A DNA stretch of 5,484 nt, from NCBI GenBank assembly GCA_937874315.1, contig CALNAE010000034.1, forward strand, positions 1 through 5,484, written 5' to 3'. Source of the DNA: an uncultured Bifidobacterium sp. GTDB taxonomy: Bacteria > Actinomycetota > Actinomycetes > Actinomycetales > Bifidobacteriaceae. The notes beneath the pieces were generated by a model that ran no database searches, was not told the DNA's origin, and saw only the letters and a program-made list of their open reading frames with translations. Positions 1 to 5,484 of this stretch are shown here, one piece after another (position 1 is the stretch's first letter; each line of letters begins with the position of its first letter). The position numbers and the translations under genes were made by a program.

Positions 1-23
1 TCCGTTACGATTTGTATACATTC

Positions 24-60
24 AAGGGTCTCGTCTGATGGCGAGGCCCTTTGTTGGTTG
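24..60 (+). terminator. Rho-independent terminator, + strand orientation
   Basis: AAGGG (24-28) pairs with CCCTT (47-51), T29 wobbles with G46, and CTCG (30-33) pairs with CGAG (42-45). This gives a 10-pair stem closed by an 8-base loop. On the + strand it is followed by a T-rich run (TTTGTTGGTTG), as expected of an intrinsic terminator. On the minus strand the bases after the stem are not T-rich. It therefore best serves a rightward gene ending left of the window, convergent with the leftward gene whose stop is at 69. The same stem could still slow leftward transcription, since it lies 17 bases past that stop. Confidence 0.7.
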
Positions 61-68
61 TCTAACAA

Positions 69-2273
69 TTAATTAAATACTGCCAATGTATCGCGCGCCA
101 TGGTGAACAACGCAGGGTCAAAGTTGGAAAGCTGGTTGAAACGACCGTTCATGAGAACCGCCACGGCGCTAAGACTTACGCTGATCGTAATCAATACGAT
201 GATTACCGCATATAGATATCGTCTTGCAGTCTCATCAGTTATGGCGTTGAACAGCATAATCACAACGCAGACACTGGCTATGCCAAACAGGAATCCCCAG
301 TCGCTCATGTACCGTGCGAGGAAGGTAACCGTGGCATCGATGCTCAGAAGAATCGCGCATAAAAGCAGACATGCATAGAGCAGTGAAGCTACACCTGTCC
401 GGTTGGTCGCATGCATACGAACTCGATGGCTGAAGGCGCTGAATAGAAGCCATCCAAGGGGAAGCCAGAATAATACCCCGCCGAGCAGCGGCTCGGCCAT
501 ATACGCTCCTTGGTATCCACCTTGGCTACTGCCTGCGAAACCGGTGGCGGTGAAGAAGGGGAATTGATCCTGTACGCCAAGTGGCATCAACAGTGATTGT
601 AGGAAGGCGAACGGCATCTTCGAAACAATGTCCTTTGGCGCTCGCATATCCGTTGTGGTTAACTGATATGTGGCCCCGAAGTCAAAGAGGTTGCCGAATC
701 GGATGTGGTTCCACCAGAGAAATGGCGCAGCAGCGAATAAAAATGGTATCGCCGTTGCAAACGCCGCCGTGATCCATGGGTAACGGGTGCCTTGCCGGCG
801 AACTTGGTTGAGTCGATGGGACAGGATGACCGGTGCGAGAAAAATAATGAGACAGACTTGTGGACGACAGCCGAGTATCAATCCGGCGCAGAAACCGCCC
901 AATGCGGTATAAACCATGAACCGGAATCGGGATTGCTGCAAGGATGCCAACAGCCATAAGGATATCGCGGAGTATGAGAGTGCGATGGTCGCGGCGATCG
1001 GAACAGAGTACGTGGCTTGTACGGTTAATGAGAGGTATAGAGCAGGTTGACTGATGATGGAGAGCGCTAGTGCGCACTGTGATTGGATGAGTGGCGGGGT
1101 TTTGGGGGCGAATCGTTTGAACAGCAGCCGAACCAACAGAAAAGCCATGATTGTGACGATAACCAGTAGGAGCGCATTTGCCTTCCACGCCGATAGATCG
1201 GTGTGGGTGAGCAGTCTGAAGGGCACGAAGAGCAACAAGCACGGCAAAACACCGAAATATGAGTAATACTTGCCATTGAACAAAACGAAATCAAAAAGAT
1301 AATTCTCACCCTTGGAGTCCAATAACTGTTGTCTTAGCCATGGATCGTAAGGGTCGGCCATCTGTCGGAGTGCCGGGGCGACTGGATAATCGATCCACGC
1401 ATGCCCGTTGAGTATGGAACGTGCTGTCCACTGATATTCGAAGTCCGCAGGCCATGCGCTTTGACGAAGTGCATGCCACGGTCGCATGGCGAGTATCGCT
1501 CCGAGGACAATCGCGAGGGCGACGGCGCATGTCGCGAGCCATATCGAACGGTTCTCGACGTGAGAAGCCTGGCTGGTCAAAGTTCTACGCAATAGTGGGA
1601 ATGCAGCGGTGAATAGCAGTATCAGTATGTAGCATATGATGCGAAGGGGGTTGAATATGAACGGACGGAGACTGTTCAGTGTGACCCTGTTGTTCAGCTT
1701 TATTACTGTTCCTGCACTCTCATCAATGTGGATATCGAGCTGATGGCTCACACCGGAGAGATGAACGGTAATCCATTGTGATGACGGCACACTGCTGTTG
1801 ACGATACGTTCAGGGAATGCCCACGGAACCGTGGCGCCTTGTTCATCCGCGGTTATGGTGATGTGTAGATTTTGATTCGAACGCATGATATCGGTCAGTT
1901 CGGTCGTTGGTCGGCTGACATCGCGGAATGCTTTCCCGGGAACAGAAACATCGGCGAGCGGCATGCGCACATTGTCGACGTGGCTATTTGGTGTGAAGGA
2001 CAACGTCGCGGTATTCGTATCGGTGACAAGCAATGAGCCGTCGGTCTGATGGCGAAGTCCTTTTCCGACCGTGTACGTGCTGTTCTCGGCGCCAATTCCC
2101 AGCGATTGCCAATGCGCGTAGTTGAATACGAACAATTCCAGAATCAAACAGATCAATACCACTCCAATGGAGATTGATGCTGATCGATGCCTACGGGCGA
2201 ACATCATGAGACGATGACCACTCCATGTCTGAATCAAGGTATGAGAGTGAGTCGATCCAGCGGAATCATTCAT
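69..2273 (-). CDS. Polytopic membrane protein, GT-C-type glycosyltransferase-like (downstream paralogue)
   Basis: 734 residues, ATG start, TAA stop. Seen: one membrane segment near residues 35-54; a polar, beta-rich region about 55-205 that should lie outside the membrane; then about a dozen hydrophobic segments (about 208-228, 243-264, 338-356, 364-386, and on to 685-708). The loop after the third segment carries D277-F-E279, then D307-P-Y-D-P and GKYYSYFG (334-341). Later come GCRPQ (468-472), R525-F-G with D531-F-G and YQLT, and R654-Y-M-S-D658-W. Known: in GT-C enzymes an acidic residue or pair in the first large external loop acts as catalytic base, and the donor is a polyprenyl-phosphate sugar. 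Inferred: transfer of a sugar to a surface glycan outside the membrane; substrate unknown. The start is uncertain. The ATG at 2273 has only a weak GGTAG six bases upstream. An internal ATG pair (residues 23-24) has GGAG 13 bases before it. It is the second gene of a likely operon with the paralogue ending at 2383. Gene certain; enzymatic role moderate. Confidence 0.93.
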   Translation of the reverse strand: MNDSAGSTHSHTLIQTWSGHRLMMFARRHRSASISIGVVLICLILELFVFNYAHWQSLGIGAENSTYTVGKGLRHQTDGSLLVTDTNTATLSFTPNSHVDNVRMPLADVSVPGKAFRDVSRPTTELTDIMRSNQNLHITITADEQGATVPWAFPERIVNSSVPSSQWITVHLSGVSHQLDIHIDESAGTVIKLNNRVTLNSLRPFIFNPLRIICYILILLFTAAFPLLRRTLTSQASHVENRSIWLATCAVALAIVLGAILAMRPWHALRQSAWPADFEYQWTARSILNGHAWIDYPVAPALRQMADPYDPWLRQQLLDSKGENYLFDFVLFNGKYYSYFGVLPCLLLFVPFRLLTHTDLSAWKANALLLVIVTIMAFLLVRLLFKRFAPKTPPLIQSQCALALSIISQPALYLSLTVQATYSVPIAATIALSYSAISLWLLASLQQSRFRFMVYTALGGFCAGLILGCRPQVCLIIFLAPVILSHRLNQVRRQGTRYPWITAAFATAIPFLFAAAPFLWWNHIRFGNLFDFGATYQLTTTDMRAPKDIVSKMPFAFLQSLLMPLGVQDQFPFFTATGFAGSSQGGYQGAYMAEPLLGGVLFWLPLGWLLFSAFSHRVRMHATNRTGVASLLYACLLLCAILLSIDATVTFLARYMSDWGFLFGIASVCVVIMLFNAITDETARRYLYAVIIVLITISVSLSAVAVLMNGRFNQLSNFDPALFTMARDTLAVFN

Positions 2274-2382
2274 TGTTTGCTACCGGCACTTTCTCGAAGT
2301 AAATGGGTGCATAAAAACCAAAGTTATCGTCATAGATATCGCCTCGATTGTACGGCATAGTAGAACAGGAGACGGGCCACAG
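2266..2382 (-). other. Inter-paralogue gap with an open frame; possible coupling peptide
   Basis: The 109 bases between the two paralogues contain no hairpin-plus-T-tract terminator, so co-transcription is likely. The frame of the upstream gene stays open after its TGA (2383-2385) for 38 codons, to a TGA at 2266-2268. That stop lies inside codons 2-3 of the next gene, whose ATG is at 2271-2273. Within it an ATG at 2356-2358 would encode a 30-residue polar, aromatic peptide beginning MPYNRGDIYDDN. No ribosome binding site precedes this ATG. Both paralogues end about 24 residues after a matching R-(F/Y) position, so the TGA at 2383 looks like the natural end and read-through is not needed. The frame could be chance, a small peptide coupling translation into the weakly initiated next gene, or a remnant of another gene's 3' end. 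Confidence 0.25.
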
Positions 2383-4575
2383 TCAGATCACAAGAAACCA
2401 GTGCGCCACTGTGAAATAGTAGCGCGGGTTGCGGGCGATAAGCGGAATATAACGTTGATCGATGAAGAGGGCGAAGAATTGGAAGAGGGCGGAACTAATC
2501 ACCGCAATAAGTACAAAGAGCCGGAGCGCCTTGGTCAGCATGTATGGGTTTGGCTTCAGGTCGATACCAATGGATATTGATCTGCCATCGGTATTTATTT
2601 CGGGTTCGGTGCCATTATTAGGCGCTCCTATCAATGTCTGAGTGACATGGTCACCGGCGAATGTAACCACAACCGCAGCAAGCACAAACAACCAAGCGAA
2701 ATCAAGATAATAACGCCAGGCAAATCCGGTCAATGAAGCATCGAACATTAGGATGAAAGCGCCGAATCCCGCTGCGGAGCATGCCAATCCTCTTACCAGT
2801 CCCTTGCTGCGTAAGGGGAGCCAAGGTGAGATAAGGGCGAGGAATAAGAATGGTGCGATCGCAAAAAGGCCTCCGACTGAGAATTCCGCAGGGGACCATG
2901 CAGGCAACGGCATCGGGGTGATACCGATGAAGGGAAATTGCAAGGTTACGTTGGAGGGTTGGAATAAGCCATACCACATCACGAGAAGTGCGTTTCGCGC
3001 GGGTAAGTGGGCGTTGGTCATATCGAAACCGGTCAGGTTGTAGTTACTTCCAAGATCCAGCGGCGAACCGAACCGGATTGCGTTGTACCAACCCATGCCC
3101 GTAGCAACAAGCAGGAAAGGCGTCAATGCCGCGATGGTATTACCTAAGCCCCGGATGGAGAAGAACGCTCTGGTGCGCACGATTTCGTCCCAGAACAGGG
3201 GGAGCGCCAGAAAAACAGCTATCGTAAATTGCGGCCGGCACCCGAGATTCGCCGCGATGGATACGGAGCCCAGCGCGATCAGCCACGGGTTGATGTCACC
3301 GCCTTGGCGCTTGGCGGCCAGCCAGCAGGCAAGACCCGCACTCGTGAATGCAAGCGAGGCCACACCTGGTATGGAATAGAAATTCGGCGTAGACAGTTGA
3401 TAAATGATGCTGCTGCCAAGTGTGGCTGCGATCATTAGTAGCAGGGTAGTGCCAAGACTTGCGGTCTGAGGGAACATCTTTCTGGCGATCATGACGACTA
3501 GCCATGACATGCAGGAGACGGCCACAAGTGAGAAGATCAATACCGCCACTGAAGTTGGAAGCCACTGGTGAGTGAGGAGCTGATAAGGCACATACAAGAT
3601 GATCGCTGGAATGACGCCGAAATAGCTGTAATATTTCCCGTGAAAATAGGCGTGGTCCCAGAACATCGGTATTTTGCCACCATCGGAGAGTGCATTGCGA
3701 ACATCTGGGTCGTATGGATTGCTGAGCTGTTTAAGCGCGGAAGGGACCGGTAAATCCAGATTCGTGTGGCCATGGATGAGCGCATCACTGAGCCTTGCAT
3801 ATTGTTCAAAATCTCCCCAATGTGAACCGCCGTTGTATGATGTTCCGCGGAATACGTTCGGACCTCCAATGAGTTCCCATATGCCGAACAATATAGCTAG
3901 TTGTATTAGTACTGCGGTGAGCAATACAACCCGTTGCCCGGCGGAACGACGTAATGGGATTCGGTATAAGAAGGAGCCGGGACGGAAGAAAGCGATGGCG
4001 AGTGCGAGCAATGTCTCCACGGATAGCCGCCACGCACTGACGGCGAACGAGATATGGGGATTGATGGTGATGCTTCCGACAGGAATCGTCGTGCCAACGC
4101 CGTCTCGGAATTCGACGCGTGCGCCTTGCGCGTGTCCGTCGACGTGAATCAGACGTGAACGACTGTCTGCGCTGCTGATATATCTCTGCGTTCCTCCCGA
4201 GTACCAACCAAGATCGTGCGGCTGCTTCGTCACGATGTCATAGGTTGAAAGGTATGCCGAGTGATTGCCGGTCTGCTCATTGAGCCGAAGATATTCGATG
4301 CCTTCTGACGCATTATTCGAGAGAACCTCCACATAATCGTCGTGGTTGGCCGTAATTCGAAGTTCTCCATTTTTTTCGCGCGAAATTCCCGCGCCGAGTG
4401 TTGGTGCGGAGATGGTGTCTTCGTGTGAGGAACGGGTCTGCCAATAGGGAAGGTTGAATATAAACACTTCGCACAGCAAGGCTGCGCAGATGCCGATAAC
4501 AAGCATAAGCAAGGAAGGTCGTACGAGTCGATCGTTTCTCGAGGTCATAGTCGTGGCATGAATGGGTATCGCCAT
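2383..4575 (-). CDS. Polytopic membrane protein, GT-C-type glycosyltransferase-like (upstream paralogue)
   Basis: 730 residues from ATG at 4573-4575, TGA stop. This start is chosen because AAGGAGA (4585-4591 on the minus strand) sits nine bases upstream. A longer frame from TTG at 4617 would place that site inside the gene. Seen: membrane segment about 21-40; external beta-rich region about 42-170 ending in an IN-x-x-I-S-F stretch; segments about 177-197 and 216-236; then D255-F-E257 in the following loop, NPYDP (286-290), GKYYSYFG (313-320), GCRPQ (445-449), R501-F-G with D507-L-G and YNLT, and R621-Y-Y-L-D625-F-A-W628. About 11 further segments run to 683-704. Known: this order of motifs and membrane layout fits GT-C-fold glycosyltransferases acting outside the membrane on lipid-linked sugars. 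Inferred: adds a sugar to a surface polysaccharide or protein; donor and acceptor unknown. Unlike its neighbour it has a polar loop of about 40 residues (641-680) before the last segment. First gene of the leftward operon. Confidence 0.93.
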   Translation of the reverse strand: MAIPIHATTMTSRNDRLVRPSLLMLVIGICAALLCEVFIFNLPYWQTRSSHEDTISAPTLGAGISREKNGELRITANHDDYVEVLSNNASEGIEYLRLNEQTGNHSAYLSTYDIVTKQPHDLGWYSGGTQRYISSADSRSRLIHVDGHAQGARVEFRDGVGTTIPVGSITINPHISFAVSAWRLSVETLLALAIAFFRPGSFLYRIPLRRSAGQRVVLLTAVLIQLAILFGIWELIGGPNVFRGTSYNGGSHWGDFEQYARLSDALIHGHTNLDLPVPSALKQLSNPYDPDVRNALSDGGKIPMFWDHAYFHGKYYSYFGVIPAIILYVPYQLLTHQWLPTSVAVLIFSLVAVSCMSWLVVMIARKMFPQTASLGTTLLLMIAATLGSSIIYQLSTPNFYSIPGVASLAFTSAGLACWLAAKRQGGDINPWLIALGSVSIAANLGCRPQFTIAVFLALPLFWDEIVRTRAFFSIRGLGNTIAALTPFLLVATGMGWYNAIRFGSPLDLGSNYNLTGFDMTNAHLPARNALLVMWYGLFQPSNVTLQFPFIGITPMPLPAWSPAEFSVGGLFAIAPFLFLALISPWLPLRSKGLVRGLACSAAGFGAFILMFDASLTGFAWRYYLDFAWLFVLAAVVVTFAGDHVTQTLIGAPNNGTEPEINTDGRSISIGIDLKPNPYMLTKALRLFVLIAVISSALFQFFALFIDQRYIPLIARNPRYYFTVAHWFLVI

Positions 4576-4584
4576 ATCGGTATG

Positions 4585-4591
4585 TCTCCTT
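4585..4591 (-). promoter_or_regulatory. Ribosome binding site deciding the start at 4575
   Basis: On the minus strand the sequence AAGGAGA is followed by nine bases and then ATG (4575-4573). It is a strong match to the 16S rRNA 3' end and the best such site in the window. It favours the ATG at 4575 over the in-frame TTG at 4617, which would add 14 residues, and over a further ATG nine codons downstream. Confidence 0.85.
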
Positions 4592-4610
4592 CCATGCGGC
4601 GCGGTGAGTG

Positions 4611-4649
4611 CGATCAATCATCGTATATCGTGAACGAACAATCATCGTA
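4611..4649. repeat. 15-base direct repeat pair, possible operator
   Basis: CGATCAATCATCGTA (4611-4625) and CGAACAATCATCGTA (4635-4649) match at 14 of 15 positions and start 24 bases apart, just over two helical turns. Each copy is itself a partial dyad (CGA...TCG). The pair lies 20-60 bases upstream of the ribosome binding site of the leftward gene, inside the divergent intergenic region. That is where a regulator of one or both transcripts would bind. A related but poorer stretch (GATCATCGG) lies at 4675-4683. No regulator gene is in the window. A binding role is inferred from repeat, spacing and location only. Confidence 0.45.
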
Positions 4650-4745
4650 GACTGCGGGGTGTGGCTGCATATCGGATCATCGGAGGCTGAACGATTTCTG
4701 CACGTTGTTGAGATGTTTATGCCGATGTCCATCTACGGCGTTGAC

Positions 4746-4776
4746 TTGGAGTGGATGCGGCATCGCGCAATATGAT
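4746..4776 (+). promoter_or_regulatory. Candidate promoter for the rightward gene
   Basis: TATGAT (4771-4776) matches the -10 consensus at five of six bases. The nearest -35-like hexamer is TTGGAG (4746-4751) with a 19-base gap. A better hexamer, TTGACT (4741-4746), is 24 bases away, too far for a standard sigma-70 type promoter. If used, transcription would begin near 4783 and leave a leader of roughly 75 bases. The call rests mainly on the -10 element. I could not pick a convincing leftward promoter in the same region. Confidence 0.25.
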
Positions 4777-4842
4777 TCCCAAGAAATAACCGTTGCGGAG
4801 TATGGTGTGACATAGATGCCGACCCAGCGTGGGGGTGTTTTC

Positions 4843-4850
4843 GAAAGGGA
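4843..4850 (+). promoter_or_regulatory. Ribosome binding site of the rightward gene
   Basis: GAAAGGGA ends six bases before the ATG at 4857, a normal distance. An in-frame TAA at 4851-4853 excludes any longer N-terminus except a GTG at 4854, which is too close to the site. This fixes the start of the partial gene at 4857 with fair certainty. Confidence 0.65.
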
Positions 4851-4856
4851 TAAGTG

Positions 4857-5484
4857 ATGAACAGAGTATACGAGGTGACGCGTCGACCGACCATAGGTTA
4901 TGCGCTGCTGGTGGCTGCGCTTGCCACCTTTTCGTATACGGCGAGTTATGCCAAGGGCGCGGATTTCATCAGCGGAACGGTGATGGTCAACACTGTGTTC
5001 AGCACGATGGCCTCCAATGGGGCGATCACGTCCACGTTGCTGTTCACGGGATTGTTTTGTACCGCATTGATTTGCATGATCGTCGGACGCGTCGCCACTC
5101 CACGAACGCGTTGGTGGTCGTTGGGAGTCGCAGGACTCACCGCGTTCTCGCTGACAATACCGCTGTTTATCCCCGAGGGGAAAACGGCATTGTTCACTGT
5201 GGCACGCATTCTTCCCACCTTGCCAAGCGGGGAGAAAACCAAATGGTATTGGTTGTTCATGGTGGTGCGGTATATCGGATATGCATTGTTCGTAGAGTTG
5301 TTGTTGCGTGCGCTGTTCTCGGTGGCGACGAGAAACGCAGATAGTCCGGACAGAGAGCTGTTCGATTGGTCTGATTACCGTGGCCTTATTTCCCGGTTGC
5401 GGTATGCGATAGATACGAGAGTCTGGAGTCATCTGGGCTGGTTCAGATCGGCACTCTCATCGTGGTCGATTCGCTCTGTCGGAG
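4857..5484 (+). CDS. N-terminal part of a polytopic membrane protein, family not assigned (3' partial)
   Basis: 209 codons from ATG at 4857 with no stop before the window end, so the C-terminus is missing. Seen: short basic N-terminus (R3, R9, R10), hydrophobic segments about 12-32, 57-77, 86-106 and 131-154, then a polar, W- and R-rich stretch about 157-209 likely on the cytoplasmic side. No catalytic motif is present in this part. The DFE and KYYSYFG motifs of the leftward genes are absent, so it is not a simple third copy. I weakly recall similar N-termini in large uncharacterised membrane proteins of bifidobacteria, possibly the DUF6020 group, but cannot confirm it. It diverges from the leftward operon across about 280 bases. 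Inferred: another membrane component of the surface-glycan locus, for example a glycosyltransferase, polymerase or transporter. Hydrophobic codon pattern, ribosome binding site and long open frame make the gene itself secure. Confidence 0.85.
   Translation, partial: MNRVYEVTRRPTIGYALLVAALATFSYTASYAKGADFISGTVMVNTVFSTMASNGAITSTLLFTGLFCTALICMIVGRVATPRTRWWSLGVAGLTAFSLTIPLFIPEGKTALFTVARILPTLPSGEKTKWYWLFMVVRYIGYALFVELLLRALFSVATRNADSPDRELFDWSDYRGLISRLRYAIDTRVWSHLGWFRSALSSWSIRSVG

Noticed and set aside
187..206. Perfect 7-base inverted repeat GTAATCA...TGATTAC with 6-base loop
   Set aside because: It lies within coding sequence for the last hydrophobic segment of the downstream paralogue and has no T-tract. 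Short hairpins like this arise readily by chance from I, V and T codons.
682..1242. 186-codon minus-strand frame inside the downstream paralogue
   Set aside because: Same strand, different phase from a well-supported membrane protein. The composition is H/R/S/T/P-rich and typical of an out-of-frame reading.
2323..2342. TATCG repeated around TCATAGA in the inter-paralogue gap
   Set aside because: Five-base direct repeat with a four-pair stem at best. Too short to call an operator or terminator.
3674..4207. Overlapping frames of 157 (+) and 133 (-) codons inside the upstream paralogue
   Set aside because: Both lie wholly within the conserved paralogue and show low-complexity R/S/T/P compositions. 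Neither has a start site with a convincing ribosome binding site.
4721..4739. Possible hairpin GCCG...CGGC in the divergent region
   Set aside because: Only four clean outer pairs. The inner arms leave a two-base loop and an asymmetric bulge, and there is no T-tract, so neither a terminator nor a riboswitch is supported.
4829..5344. 171-codon + strand frame overlapping the rightward gene in another phase
   Set aside because: The translation is rich in H, R and C without domain or membrane pattern. The overlapping frame from 4857 has the ribosome binding site and coherent hydrophobic segments.
4677..5432. 251-codon minus-strand frame opposite the rightward gene
   Set aside because: Its product is rich in R, H, Q and S with no hydrophobic pattern or recognisable domain, it has no ribosome binding site I can see, and it is the antisense shadow of a frame with clear membrane segments and a good ribosome binding site.

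Overview
The window looks like chromosomal DNA of a moderate-GC Gram-positive actinobacterium. Bifidobacterium or a close relative is my best guess. It rests on the style of the two large membrane proteins, the AAGGAG-type ribosome binding site and mixed, roughly 50% GC codon use, not on a marker gene. I see no rRNA, tRNA, CRISPR array, transposase or inverted-repeat-bounded element.

Layout: (1) Positions 24-60 hold a hairpin plus T-rich tract that reads as a rho-independent terminator on the + strand, presumably for a gene lying left of the window. (2) Positions 69-2273 (minus) and 2383-4575 (minus) are two tandem, diverged paralogues. Each is a polytopic membrane protein of about 730 residues with one N-terminal transmembrane segment, a 130-150 residue extracytoplasmic beta-rich region, then 11-13 further membrane segments. 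They share ordered motifs: DFE, PYDP, GKYYSYFG, GCRPQ, RFGnxxDxGxxYxLT and RYxxDxxW. This is the pattern of GT-C-fold, polyprenyl-phosphate-sugar-dependent glycosyltransferases or close relatives. The 4575 gene is transcribed first and the 2273 gene follows after 109 bases, with no terminator visible between them. (3) Positions 4576-4856 are a divergent control region. It holds a strong ribosome binding site for the leftward gene, a near-perfect 15-base direct repeat 24 bases apart, and a candidate promoter and ribosome binding site for a rightward gene. (4) From 4857 a third membrane-protein gene runs rightward and is cut by the window end. 209 codons are present and none is a stop.

Taken together the region looks like part of a cell-surface polysaccharide or glycoprotein decoration locus: two GT-C-like enzymes in one operon, diverging from another polytopic membrane protein. 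The sugar donors, acceptors and exact products cannot be told from the sequence. I did not find a clear new system. The points most worth a second look are the paired DFE paralogues with their differing external domains, the repeat in the divergent region, and an open frame bridging the two paralogues.
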